A stretch of 64,000 nt of DNA, taken from Bugulina stolonifera. Lineage: Eukaryota > Bryozoa > Gymnolaemata > Cheilostomatida > Bugulidae. Shown here in pieces: positions 1 through 14,600 of this stretch; position 1 is the stretch's first letter; each line of letters starts with the position of its first letter. Where the stretch lies: positions 7,744,496-7,808,495 of the forward strand of contig OW285193.1 in the NCBI GenBank assembly GCA_935421135.1, given 5' to 3'. The translations under genes and the position numbers were made by a program. The notes below the pieces were generated by a model. The model worked only from the letters and a program-made list of their open reading frames with translations, searched no databases and was not told the DNA's origin.

Positions 1-2447
1 AGAACATAATTATAAGTTATCTCATTGACAGACTGGCCTTGGGACTGGGCTTTGGTACTCCAAAAATGTAGTAGTAAACCAGGGGTTTAATTGGCTCACA
101 TCTGTTACCAAATCACTAATTGTTAGGCCAACTATTACAGAGGTATTTATAGAAGGTGCACAGATTTTACTTGAACTAAAACAACAGTTTATTATTTAGG
201 TGTGGTGACCACTACACAGTGTATTAGTTGAATATGGTTGCATTAGTACATGTTATAGAGTACATCAAGCACGTGAGTGATGCACATGTGTAAATACACG
301 CTATGCATCACCCACCTTGCATGTGTACATGATGTGAAGCACACACACAAGAGTGGGTGAATGGTGACCTCACAACTCCTGTAAAACCAAGTTAGTGAAT
401 AACCTCAAAGCTTCTATCCCAATATCCCATTTTGTATAGAAATTTACTCATTCAATGCAGCAAATTTGACCATACTGGTTGTTGACCTGCAACCAGGGCA
501 TACATGTGTGGGCTATACACAATGTAGCATGTGGTCATGATGGACATGCTATTAGATTACCTGCAACAGTCACCAAGGCAATGAACTGGACCAGAAGAGA
601 ATTAATGATTTCCAATTTCTCTGCAGTCGGGCCTACATGTTACACACTTACAATTTTGTATTTGCAGTGCGTTTTGTTACTATAACTGCCCGGTGTTGAA
701 CTGTCCACTTTCGAAACTTTCTGTTTCGAAATGTCTTTTTCGAACAGTCGCAAATTCCATTTAGCCATAACAGACTTTGGAAACTGAAGCATATATGAGG
801 ACGGAAACTGGGCTCTGAGTGGAAGAGCTCACCTTCCACAACAGGAGTAACACAAGGTCTACAAACACTACAAACACCTTGTAGGCACACCTGACCATGG
901 ATACAATAGGTACCTTGTAGGCCTACAATTTGCTGCTGGCAGACTAATGGGTCATATAAATTCAATGAAGTGATAGCAAGGAGTAAATTGGCAATACATA
1001 TTATACATCCTGTACAGTATAATATATAATATAATGGTTATACATTGTATAATATAATAAATGATTTTATGTATTATTTACATGTAAAAGGATAGCTACA
1101 TAGATATATGGGAAGCATATGTACATGTCTCAATAACAACAGTTCTTCAAACCAACTTGTTGTAAAATCTTGCTAGAGAGCTGGACAACTCCGAATCTAA
1201 GATAGATGCTGGGAGCCACCATAAATATAAACAGAAAATATGCTTGTGATTTGTAATAGAGATCCTACATGTATTCTCAGTGAGCAGGTAATTGACTATG
1301 CACATCATACCAGTGTCATCAGATTGTAGGCAAGAGCAGATAAATCCCAAGTGGCAAAGAAATGCCACCCTCATACTAATACTTGGTTATCAACCATTAT
1401 TAATATTATTATTATGTTAATTAAACATAATATTGTTTGGTAATAATACATTTTATTTGTTATAATAGTACTGTCAGTATTAAACTGTTTGATATCAACA
1501 CAAGAATTGTATGACTTGACTAAATAATACTTAGAGTGGTTCCCCAGAAAAGCCATATAAATGCATAGCAAGAGAACCAAAAGCCACAATTTTATTATAC
1601 ATCTGTTTGTAGAAGCAATAATGAATAGTTGTAGTGTCTTTCTATACAGGTACAATTGCACCACCAAAACTCTATTTCTTGGAACAAAATAGTGAGAAAA
1701 TACACCCAAGGTATAGAAAGATGGCAACTGTACTTTATATAAGTTTGACTTTGAGGCAAGTTAGCCGGTGAGTAATGAAGGAACCTGTACTATACCTAGT
1801 ATTGAGGAGACCCATATCACAACCCCACCTTATGGCAACAGCATTGGACCCTGAGCTACAATTCCAAATTTATACATAAGTCTCCAAATTGGAAAACAAA
1901 ATAAGAATTTTTTAATAATAAATTTATATACATGTCCATATCTACCAAATTTTAGACAACATGGTGAAGCCTACTGCACATAGCCCAGGTACCCAATGAT
2001 TGTTGCATAGGGCTGGGAGTGGACGGGTAACCTCAATGCTACTGGACTTTTATGTATGGAATACAACTACACCCAATTCTGTAAGGTAAATTTAAGGAAT
2101 GCTAGACGCATGACTTGATCAAATAAAATACAAGATATTTCCAACCAGTATGAAGCACAAAATGGAAACAGTAAAACAGTTCTTCTATCATCTTACAATA
2201 TAAATGTCCTACTACATAGGTGCCAATATACATTTATATCCTCACAAATATAATATTACCTATTAATTTTAAATTTGCAAGTGAAATAAAAATATTATTT
2301 AAATAGAAGCTTTAGTTTCACTGCTCTACCTTGGAACAACACCAATAACATATTTATAAATAATTTTTATAATAATTATACTAACTAAATAAAATAGCAA
2401 GCAAATTATGATATATAGGCCGATTTGATGAGAAGTAAAACTAAAAT
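1..2447. other. 3' flank of the MAP7-like gene, no gene seen
   Basis: AT-rich, without convincing coding exons; open frames here (e.g. 1371-1727 and 648-965, minus) have no recognisable domain. The MAP7-like 3' UTR must begin at 2447 downward. Possible minus-strand poly(A) signals are ATTAAA at 1911-1916 and AATAAA at 1452-1457; neither is proven. One copy of a dispersed repeat lies at 724-757. Confidence 0.6.
724..757. repeat. Dispersed 34-bp repeat, copy 1
   Basis: 33 of 34 bases match 27760-27793, with 26 consecutive identical bases (732-757). It contains TTCGAACAGTCGCAAATTC. Probably an end of an unrecognised element. Confidence 0.65.
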
Positions 2448-2666
2448 TTACACCATATCAAGGGTGTATGGCAGACGCCCCTCAACCATTTGCCATATCT
2501 GACCTTCATCACTCTCGTCATCAACATCTCCTTCAGTTATCCCTAACTGTGCTAACCTAGTGATGGTATCGTCTTTCTTCATTAGCATGAGTTGATCTAT
2601 GGCTCGCCACGCCTCCTCCTCATGGTTGATGGGGCCGTCTGTCATAGATCCTTCTCTAGTGAACTT
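2448..2666 (-). CDS. MAP7-like: MAP7-like exon 22 with stop codon
   Basis: Encodes KFTREGSMTDGPINHEEEAW and a helical acidic end (DEGQIWQMVEGRLPYTLDMV), then TAA. The acceptor CTTGTAG is preceded by a T-rich tract. I do not recognise this C-terminus from vertebrate members. Confidence 0.78.
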   Translation of the reverse strand, partial: KFTREGSMTDGPINHEEEAWRAIDQLMLMKKDDTITRLAQLGITEGDVDDESDEGQIWQMVEGRLPYTLDMV

Positions 2667-5600
2667 CTACAAGAAAATATTGAGATGTTGAAATTTATGT
2701 GCGTCAGAAGATTCTATAAGCTATTACAATACGAATAATTAAACAGAATTAATTAAAATCTCAACAGCAATATTGAAAACTGTAACAATCCAACTTCAAT
2801 TCTCATTAACTCACACTGCGACCTGCACTCTAAACATCGAGTGGTTCGCTTTCGTTTCCTTTTAGCTAAACAAATTCAAAAATTAGTAGCAACACAAATT
2901 GTTTAGATTTAAGATATTTAAACTCCATGACATTACCAATGATACCAAACACTTGCTAAATCATTCAACAGTTTTGTTATTGTTTTTATATAGAACAGGT
3001 TTATGTATAACAAGCCTAACCAGGAATAGAGCAGACACAATAAGAGCACATTATCAGCTGAGTTGCTGAGCAATGCCCACCACCTTGTCTATCTCCATGT
3101 AGACTAAGTACATTAGCACCTCCGATACAAAGGTTTTGGCTTGCCTTGATGGAAATTGCATGTGCAGGCACTAACATGTACTATTTGCAGGGAGTACACC
3201 TAGACCACTCTGCCCCAAACCTGTTACCTCCAGAAACTGCGTAGGATTCCTACACGGCAGCAAATGCTGACAATACTATACCCTGAGAGAATATAACTTC
3301 TGGCCTTGATTTGCACCAGTAAAAATAAGTCCTGGCCAGATGCCAGTAAAATTTCACTGCCCCCACACCATATACAGCATGTATGCGTTCCATATCATTT
3401 ACATATAAAAGCAAACAATAATAAAAAATAGACAAATTCAAAGGTTACTAATGAGATAATTTAAGGTCGAAAACAAAAGATAACAAGTATGGTGTGGTGC
3501 TGTAGTTGAGGACAACATGCAGTTACCAGCAGCATGCAGCGTGCATAGCATAGCTAGATATGGGTGACCTTCCACACACCACCTACTAATCTCTAGCCAA
3601 ACAAACAAATCCATCTTATCAGAACCCATAGAAAGCTCCAAAGTAGGATGTGATATTGCAAAACCTGGATCATGCTGAACAGGTGTGATAGATAGGCAGA
3701 CAAGCACCTTGTTACCTGTCTGCTAACACTCATGGATCATGAGAAGAGGGAATTTGTAATAATTATTTATCAATTTGTTAGCAAAACCCCCAACTATTTT
3801 ATGAGGACTGCAAGGGCTCATTTCATTATAGCCTTAGTCATTAGAACAACTACTGCATCCTGTAAAATTGCAATAGACCAACCTGTTTTAAGGCAAACTG
3901 TTTGTAAAAATGATTTGACCCAACTGGAGCTTAGAGTTTCGAAAGAATGGTTTTCCAGAATGATCTTTTACAAAATATCACAAACTAATTATGTCAGTAG
4001 TCCGGGACCTTGTCAGCCATATCTAGATTTGGGAAATGAGCAAAGGTTGAAAGCTCAAAGTATGCCATTGCTGTTTGTTTGTCAACAAAATATTTTTCAA
4101 GAATTTCATCTTTGAAAGCATTTTATACATCGGATAACGCAAATAACTTAGGCTTTGCAGCAAAATAATAGCACTGGTGGTCAAAGGTCACTAACTACCC
4201 AGCATGATAACATTAGATACATCTAGGCAACCACCCACATAGAGAATGATAGACATACTAGGAACTCCACTATTCTTATCCACTGTCCAATAAAGCAAGC
4301 TCGACTGACTGACCACAACTACTAATGATTGTAACAACAATTAGAGCAGTGTGGAGCTAGTAAATACAGTCTAAGATAAATATTGTGATAACTAATCTTA
4401 CTGGGGCCCACACTGTCCAGTCTGTCCACTGTACAAATACTGAATAACAACAAACCTACACACTCATTATTCATACTCTGATACACAACAGCATGATTGT
4501 ATTCCTACATGGAAGGAGGTGGATAATACCTAGTTATCTTCCCTAATATTAATATTGAGCAATGATTGAGGGCATTTCATGAATCTAGACCAATATACTG
4601 ACCAGCATAAATATTACACAGACCAGAATGTTTTTGCTGCTACTACTATTACCAGTACTACAGGAATTACTATCCCACGCACAAGTAACTCCACTAATAC
4701 TGAGAACCTAGTAAATGATTCCTACACTCAAACCAACTGGAGACAAAGGGTCATTACACCGAGATAAATTTTCATACACAGCCAGGCTTTTTCTAGTAGT
4801 AGTAAACAAAGAACCAAAAAAAATGTCAATCAATAGATTGCAACACAACTTATCCAACCAGAAACCCACCAACAACACTGAGAGAAGGGATTAAATATGG
4901 CCATGGCTGAGAAACCCTATCAATTGCATTAGCATTTAGTATGGAAGTAACTTACTAGTAATATACCTACATAATGTATGTATGTAGGTATATTATATGC
5001 GTCACTCAGACAGGTAGGTATTTGCATATATCAACAACAACATATAAATAAATTAGAGTAGGGAGCAGTAATTATACTACATATAACTGTGCCAAGGCTA
5101 TCTCTCCTCTACATACCAACAAAAAACAGCCCAGTCATGACAAGTCTCAACAGGTGGTTGATAATCGCTGTGGACAGGAGCAAGGCAAAGCACCTGCTAG
5201 TAGCAAAAACACACAAAACCCACCCTGCATAAATGCTGTGCTGTGTGACGATACAGTTGTGTGCAATCATTACACTAGAACAGAGGCTAAACTCTAGAAC
5301 CTAGGCAAACCCAGCTACCTGATCATGCGATGTTACAAGGATGGGGGAGGTATTAGCAGTATGCACAGCGTCCCCACCTTCAGTTTGAGCAGCTGGACTT
5401 TCATCAAAGGCTTTGATAGGTGATGGGTTGGTGGGTAGAGTGTTGTTCTGTTCATTACTTAGAGTTAATACCTCTTCAAACACGCCTTGTTTCTCCTCAG
5501 TCATACCAGCACTGTATACAATATATAACTAGTACTTATAATCCAGATATAACTAGGACTGTACACATGAACAATTCCCAGGCACTGATTGCATTCATGA

Positions 5601-8600
5601 TAGATTAAGTACTAATGCACTATTTCATGCAACTTTGTCAACCTAGAAGCTTGAGTTACTGTAAGTACGATAATCTGGAGTCAAAGTTATTAGTTAGTAT
5701 CAAGACAGGCCTGTACATTGTACAAGTAACTAGTACTACTAGTCTGCCTGTCTAAGAGTATTCTTGTTCTTATAAATTAAGATAAAGTGACTCACCTTTT
5801 ATCACCGTTCTGGTAATGTGTAGTTACACCGTTCTGTGAATTTGAAGCACCATTTTCCACTACATGTTTGTGAGGGGAGTTAGTATTACTATTGTCATTG
5901 TTTGTGTTGACATTCGCTGCGTGGCTGTCATCTATATGTGACTCGCTGCCGTTAACTTTTGTCACATCACTATTAGATCTATTCTCATCCAGTACTATTG
6001 CACAATCTGCAACTGATTTGGAGTTATTGTCACTTGGTTCACTACTATTTACTATGGAGTTACCCTCCCCTATTTCTACTAAAAGTTTTGAGTTGTCTTC
6101 CACTGTATCATTGCTGCTTACTGGCTGTGTTTGGTGCTCTGGACTAGTCTGGGAGGAGTTCTGTAGGCTGTTTGAACTACTGGAGTTGCTGGAGTTGTCT
6201 TCACTACGGTCTGCGCTCACTTTGGCTACAAGATCATTGAGTATACTTGTACATGCCTCTGAATTGTACATAATACAGCCTACAGGTATACACTGTGCAA
6301 TAAGAGGGGGCAATGCCTCTAGACATAGGAATCATACAATACCATTCTATAACAGAACTTCTAATCTTCCCTATCATTAAGTGGTGGCAATGACCCTACC
6401 TCTCTGCAAACTATATGAACAATCACTGACAGGCAATAAGTTGACTGGCTACAGTGAAAACCCTAGAGGTAGATCCTCACAGGAGAATCATAGCCTTAGA
6501 CCTTAGAGTTTGAGTTTACAGTCTAGCTGAGCAGGTGATTACCAAGCTATCAGCAGTTTGTTGTTCAGTGTACATACTCCTCCATACTGGCGGACAGCGT
6601 AAGCTCATGCTTAAAGTAGCCCTAGGCTACCAGCCTACTAGCACACAACCCAGCCTCAGTTCCATGTAATCACTTGACTCACCCATAAGGTTATTGAGGA
6701 GGGAGGAAGAGAACTTCTTGTCTGAAGGTGCTTGGTTAGCCTCAGAACTCTTGTTACCCATCAGACCCTGCAGTAGGGGAGACTTGAAGGAAGTTGTGGT
6801 GGTACTAGCGGCAGATAGAGAGCCGCTCATTGAGCCCGTCATTGATGAGGCCATGCTGGGTGGCTCTGAGGCTACCTGTTGTTGTGACCTATCTGGTGTT
6901 GGACTCGATGTCTTCACCCTCTTCATTATCATCTCCAGTTTCTATAAAGGTTTGTTTAACATAACAATATTATATGTATGCAATAATATAAAAGCAGTAT
7001 CTTATACGTAGGGTTTCCAGGTATCTTATAGAATGTATTATAAATACCTTGGACAGGTGCAACTGTACAGAGTATAATACAATAAGTAGGGGAGATGTTT
7101 GATATTATACTACATTATATAATAGGTTAGGGTGTACAACCTACCACACTGCATGGGTGATCTAAAGCAGTAACAGAGTCGCACCTTTACAATTTACATA
7201 CATCATACTTGGTACTTACCTTTTTACGCTCCAACTTCTCTTGCTCTTCCTTAGCAATTCTCTCTTGTCTTTCCTTCTCTTTCTTTTCAGCTTCAACCTT
7301 TGCCTTTTCGGCAGCCTCCTCCTTTGCGAGCCTCTCGGCTTCCATCCTTTCAGCTTCCTCCTTTCGTCGCTTCTCCTCCTCCTCTATTGCCTTCTGTAGT
7401 CTTTCCTATAACACAAAGTACATTATGTACTTACTGAGTTTGAGTATATACATAATATAGTAAACCGTAGAATTACAGGGTACTTACAGTTGTCATACAT
7501 ACAGCCATATATAAGACCACGTAGTTTGATGTCATTCCAACATGGCACAGCTAAATAGCCCCAAAACCAATAGATACCAGTATGAGGGACACTTCAACTC
7601 CACACACTTACCTGCTCCAACTCCCTGGCCTCAGCTGCCAGTCTGTTCTGTTCTATCTCAAACAGTCTCTGTTTCTCCTCCTCCTCTTTCTCCCGCTGTT
7701 CTTCTGCGAGCCGAGCTTCTTCTTGCCGCCTGCGCTCTTCCTCAGCCTCTTTCTCAGCTTTCTCACGAGCTTCTCGTCTCTTTTCAGCCAACTTAGCCTT
7801 GTATTCTTCCATTTCAGCCGCCTACATCACACAAAGAGTTAGTTTGTATATTAATAGCTTACAAAGTTTACTGACAATGTTGGCGTTCTAGTGTCACTCA
7901 TCGTATTTCACACATTCTGTGAAATTATAGAATAACATGCCTCCTGAAACAATGCATATACTCATATGGAGATTGACCAAAGGCATGTAGAAATGCTTCG
8001 ATACACATAACTAGGAAAGCTGATGATAAAGAAAACAATCACCAGACACTCTCCGCTATAAGTTGATGCCTGAGAAGAGTAGCATACTCAGACAGGATGT
8101 AATGCTATTCTATCCTACCTTAGCTGATTTCTTCGGCTCCTCTTTGGGTGGTGTAGTTGGACTAGCTGTAGAAGGGGTGGTAGGTGTGCCAGCAGGTGCT
8201 TCCTTAGTGCTTGATGTAGAACTGGAAGACTGAGCAGGCACTTGCCCTGTAGCAGGTGAGGCTGCATCAGACACACTGACATCTGTAACAAGTGTTCCAT
8301 CAGCACCAGTTACTGAAGTTTGTTCTGTAGCTTTCTCTATTTCCGAAGTTGGGGCTAAAACAGAATTGTTCAACAATATATATTCGATAAAACTAAGACT
8401 GAAACACCGAGAGATAAGACTACCGAATTTTCAAAGTTACTATGGGCCAGGATGGCTGAAACAAGATTACCTCCTCTGAACATCTTTTTCAACACTTGTC
8501 AGGACAATTTTGCAAAATTACATGACAAATGAACAGTGAATGTAATATTACACTGCTAGAAGGAAGATAGTAACCACACTCACTTGTAGTTCTGGTGGAC

Positions 8601-11600
8601 TTTGGAGATTGTGTGCTGGGGGAACCTTTACTTGCTCGTCTACTTCCACCAGGAGTGTTCGTCTTGCTAGCTGTCTTACTAGATATAGGTGTGGCTGCCT
8701 TAATAGAGCTGCTTGACTTGGAAGTGGCAGCGGCCGGCTTTTTATTGGCTGGAGAGCTTTTCACTGGGTCTGTACTCTTGGACTTGGTCAAGGATGCGCG
8801 TGGGGGCGTAGCCTTAGGGCTTTCTCCTTCCTTCTTGGTAGTGAGATGCGCCTTTGAAATATTTCCAACTGATCTTGCCTGTGAAAAGCGGAGTGTTTCA
8901 TTAGTGTTTATTTTGCAACATTTTAAACAAAAATTAAAATATTTACTCAATTATGCAAATGGTTCTAGATTAGCACACTTCCATAGTATGTGATGCAAAG
9001 AGATAAATTCAAACACAAAAGCGCATAGGTGAGCACTCAGCTGCTTCATCACGCAGCAAATAAAAAAGATGAAGCAAGTCTGAAGTTGTTCCCTCTTGAT
9101 AATATAGTGGAGACAATCCTAAGAGTAAAATCAACTATTTTAGTTACCTGGGTTCCAAGTCCTTCAAAATATGACTGTGGCTAATTGTAGAGTTGTACAT
9201 TCTATGGTTAATTATCGATATGCCCAACTATTACTGCGGAATGATTAGAACCCAGGTTATATTATCACACAATATCGACTGAAGAACACATTAACTAATA
9301 GAATAGCGGGTAAGCCAATCTAAGACATACGTGCACACGTATGTATGTGATGGACGATAAGCTATACACAACTACATCTATGTAAACTAGTATTTATACA
9401 ACACACAGGTGACTACAACACTATAACAAACCTTTCTCATAGCAGTGGCTTTAGAAGCCTGGCTAGCAGATGGTGATGAAGTGTACAGTGACTGTAATAA
9501 TCATTATACTACATGACTACATGCATACTGTATTATATACAGTGTAAAATGCTTCTCTAGTAACAGCTATTTGGGTTTATGCTTTGTGTCACGGATATTA
9601 ATTTTACGTTTACCGGCATCAAGTTGTCTTCTCTAAGTTTTATTGGTTGACCGCCCTTATCCTGCATCCTACCCCTACCACATGATCATATTTAGACTGA
9701 GGGCCCACCTACACATACCTTAGACATAGCATCAGCCTTAGCAGCTTTCTGTGCCTTTGTTGGTCTCTCCAGAGTCTTGGATCTCGACTCGTATGATGAT
9801 TCTGTGACTGGTTTGGCTGTTCTAGTAGCAGACGAACTCCTCGTCTTCAACGAGCTCTAAAAACGAAAAGACAAGGACTTGATTAACAATATTATACTTC
9901 TCATTGTAGAGATAAATTCTACAGCTCTATAAACCAGTTTATTTGACCTCTACAGGGTGTGAATACCAACAATACAATGACTGTATACAACGTATCATAG
10001 ACTAATGCCAATGAATTATAGTGCATACTACACGTTCCTATCAAGTCTAATATAAACCAATATGCTCGTTACCTTTGGACCAGAATCACTGTCTGTACCG
10101 GAAGTCCTGCTAGCCGCTGCCGATGTTGCTTGTTTTGGTGCTGACTTCCTGTCAGCTGTATTACTAGTCAGTGGTTTTCTGGTTGGAGTGGATCCAATAG
10201 CAGCACTGTCTACTATAAAATCATATAACAGAGTAGAGTCATGTCTGCTAAATACACTACATGATGTCTGACTGACGTAATGTCCTCCACATAATACAAT
10301 AGTTCAGTGCTGTTATCTGTAATGTACACAATATTATAGTTTACTGTTTACTATGTAATGTAACACCATGCAAACTAACACTGGGAAATAATATGCTATC
10401 ACATGGGGGAACAACTTCCACCGCTTGATGATACTCAAGGGAAATCATTACTACCTAAACAGCAGCACCATATTACTCTATGGCTAGGAGATACATGTAA
10501 CATGACAATAAGTGAATTTTACTACTATAAGAAAAGGGTTAGCGCGCACACACAATCTATAGTGTATATTAGACATTGCTAGAATAATAGTGTCAGAGTT
10601 GTTCACCCCTGAATATAATAATGCTGATAGGTGATCGTGTAGCTTTTATATTCAGGTTTTACATAGTGCTGCAATGACTCCTATATAAGTTGTTATACAT
10701 TAAAACATATACTTAGAGATTGATATAATTCATATGCGGAGTGTGCGCTGCATAGAATTAGATGAAATACAGAACCCACGCCCATATATAGCAATATAAT
10801 GAAACAAGTAAGTTATCAAAGAATCGTCGATTTGAGCAATCAATGTTAGTGTAGCCGACTAATCGCTATACATGAAAAGACAAATCAAACTGCTGTGATT
10901 GGCTAGGTGTGTGTGTAAGCAGTAGAAAGCTAGTCGTAATTAGAGTAGATAGCGTAGTAACCAATCTATCAGCTAGCGTACATGATTTATGGGGACGGGA
11001 GAGAGACAGTCCCACTCTACTCATGTCTCCAGTAGTCATAGACCTGCTACCCATTTTAGATTGGGTTCTCACAGGTTGATGTTTAGATTTATGTAGGTCA
11101 GTTGGTGCCCTCGATATGGGCCGAGACTTACTTATAGTTGATAGGTTCATTTGAGATGCTGTAAATATCAATTCACAATACATCAGTACAACTATTGGGT
11201 AAAAGGGCCTAAAAGAAACTACAGATATTGGAATACATCATTGTATTGTAATACAGCCGTAATACAACGGTAATAGAATCATATTACAATCATACCACAA
11301 CTGTGCAACAACAGATACCCAAACATAAAGCTACGCTACTGCTGGTCAAAATATAATATTGCATAAAGAATACGTGCCATGACAGTACTAACCTGATGTG
11401 TCCTGTTTCTTACTGCGTTCACTGAGTTCAGTAGGGGTGGCTCTAGCAGCGCTGAGCCTAGCTACGCTCTTCTTTATACTCTCTGGCAACTCGACAGCTG
11501 GTTTAGTCTTGGGAGCTGATGCCGCTGCTGCAATCAGACGTTGAGTTAATATAGGGGAGCACTGAGTATACACATTGCAGCACGTGTAGATGTTCTAGAC

Positions 11601-14600
11601 AAGACAAGAGTAAACTAGGAATTGTAGAGACCAGCTGAATATTCTAATAACCACTTGATGCAGGCTTCTGATTGGATGAGAGCTCACAACTATCTGAATA
11701 AGATAGCCCCATACTAAGCCTTATCTAACATCACACAAGACTGCACTGAATAGAGCGTAATGAGTTAATAAATTGCTTACGGGAGCAGCTGTAGCATATA
11801 CACTAACTTTGCAACATAAGACATAAACATGTAATCTAATCCAAGACACGTGCATAAACTAAGAGTGACAACTAAAGTCAAGTTCTTGGAGACCATTTTT
11901 GAGATAGCTATAACTCATGTAACCATGTCTCAGTTGACTCATTAGCCAATAACATTTCGGGATTTTGAACTTTATCTTCTTGAAATTATCCATCAATTAA
12001 TTTTGTTTAAATTTTTGCCTTGATTTGAAATTAATTTCTTAATTAATATTGATAAAGAAATATTTGAAATTTATCTGCAGAATGATAAAGGATCCCCAAC
12101 TCCAGAGAAATTATATGTAGACCACAATCTGAGCAATGGGGACAAAGAATCAATGCTGTACTAGCGAATCAGTTTCAAGGGCACCAGGTTCAAGTTGTTA
12201 CTCTTACAGACCATCATTTACTGTGTGGTCTTCCAAGTGTTGTAGATACATAACATACACATATATGTCACGGTGAACACATGCATCAAGACGAGCATTC
12301 TATAAACATAAACTACTGGCTAGGGTGGTAACAAGCCATAGCCTATTAATGTTGATGGGGGAGGCAAATCTAATATATCCCAAGCTGAAGAAATCTATGG
12401 GACAGAGTGGATAAAATGGGACACATTGTCTAGTCAGGGAAATGAGCAATGAAACATGCACAAGCGAGCAAAATTATTCAATCTCAGTCACTCCAGTCAC
12501 TGGACAGAACAGCCATGTTGTCCACCATCGACCACAGTCATCCAACATTGGTGAATGAGGGTTGAAGTGACAATCATATACTACTTGATGAGAAACACAT
12601 ACTGGGGAATGAATCTAAGTAAGTTGAACAGCCACCACCAGATAGAGAAGCACAGATGACCCTTAGACCTGATATCGTTTCATGCAGGTAATAGCAGCAA
12701 CAGACAAGTATGTGCGTGCGGGTGCAGGTTAGTCTGGTCTATTAAAGAGAAGTTACCTCCTCCGTTTGCACTACCCTTAGCCCTAGACTTGCTGGTAGCC
12801 GTGTTGCAGGTAGACAGTCGGTTTACACTACGACTCAGCCTATCACCAAGCGAAGGAGAGCCTGTGGACCTAGTAGTTCTACGGTCAGATGACTTAGCCC
12901 TAGAACTAGAGGAGCTGCCACCAGATGGAGTATGAGAGATAAGGGGCACGGGTGAGAAGGAGATGCGGGGCTTCCTTCTCTGGCCTTGCTGTAACGCTGT
13001 TCAAGTGAAACAAAGTGTCAAACCACAACAATGACATGTACACAGAGAGCATATTGGAGATAGCAATATCCTTACGATAGATATCAATATATGGATAACT
13101 TATGTACTGGTACAACATATGTAATAGGAAGGGCTACATACAATATAACATAGTAACACTAAACAACAGAATGGCTCAAGATGTCCCCAAAGTAGAGTGA
13201 GAAGACAACTCCCAAAAAACTTGCATAATATGGTACCATATTACAGCAAACACTGGACTACTTCAACTAATATACATTTAGTTGACAATCTATAATCACT
13301 ACCCTGAGCCATTCTGCTATTCAATGTTTTTGATCGGGAGTGCTAAATATTGCCATAAAAAAGAGAGCAGCCATCTGCGAAGGTATAGGGTATGCTCAAC
13401 ATAATCACATAGCATCAGAATATAGATCAACAGTTAGTAGAATGAATCACTACAGTCAGTCTAGAGTAGATCTACTAGTGTATATTTTCATGCTCATGCG
13501 GAGTCTATGCTTTCAAGCCACTCTACCCGCAACTTTAGAAGAGACCGCCCACCGATTGGTCAATCAATCAATTGTAGTGTTACTTACAACTTTCTGGTTC
13601 ATTGGATGACACGGTGCCCGCACTAATTCTGCGGTGACGGGAGGAGGCAGAGGGGTCTTGGGAACGCCTCACAGTTGCACTACTGATGTTGGTTGTGCTT
13701 TTGGACAGAGGTCGTGCAATATACATGGCAGAGCCATCTGCATTGGTTGTTCTTGGAGAGGATACTTCTCCGGGAGTTGAGGAACCGGGTCTAGGGGAAT
13801 CTAAACATATTCACAGTAGAAACTAAATGTATGAAAACATGCAGCATGCTATGCAATCAAATAAAAATCTAGAATCACAACAATATCATAACACTGGGAG
13901 GAGGAAAATACTAATATACATCTACCAATCACAACAGTTTGCTCAAAATCACAAGGAAACACTGGAAATCACCTAATATATACGTGTACGTACTCATTAT
14001 AACATTGCTGAGGCAAAGGTAGTATCGAAAAATGAATAAATTTGCAAAGCTGGGATAAAAATGACAGTTTATATCTGTCCAGTAGCAACGGGAATTGTGG
14101 CACAATAAGAAATCTACTCGCAGATGCTATGATTGGCATATTCTAACGTATCACATGCTACGATAGGAAAAATACGGCTAACTAAACAGGTATACTATTG
14201 GTCGGCTCAAGATGCAGGCAAGCAGATAGGTTAGAAGCATCACACATTAGTCTGTTAGCAAACATAAATAAAGAGCAAATTAAAACGTTAGCCAAAACTA
14301 AACTATCATCTAACAAAAAATTATTAAGTGGAGTTGTCTTCTCACAAAAAGAAGAGCAACAACTCCCAATAGTTAGAAAGTTAATATAAGAACACATTGT
14401 TAGAAACAGAATTAATAATAATTATTGTTAATGATATTAATGAAACAAAACGGATTGGATATTGGTTTAGGAGGGGAGTTGATATTCCTGCGTTGAGCAT
14501 ACCCGTCCTTACCTTGCCGATAAATGAAATACACAGGTGATGTTTGCTGCTCAAACATCGAATCTAGATTTGGTAGAATGTCTATAATTGGTTTGTTAGA

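Noticed and set aside
1371..1727. 118-codon minus-strand frame in the 3' flank
   Set aside because: AT-rich, hydrophobic low-complexity translation, no splice or homology support.
5892..6380. 162-codon plus-strand frame
   Set aside because: Shadow of MAP7-like exon 20 (Asn/Ser-rich) on the minus strand.
7542..7842. Plus-strand open frames with hydrophobic/Pro-rich translation
   Set aside because: Antisense shadows of the Glu/Lys/Arg-rich MAP7 domain exon, which has splice sites and family similarity on the minus strand.
14182..14397. Possible small gene or MITE with ACTATTGG/CCAATAG ends
   Set aside because: The matching ends are only 8-9 bp and no target duplication was found; frames on both strands lack support.
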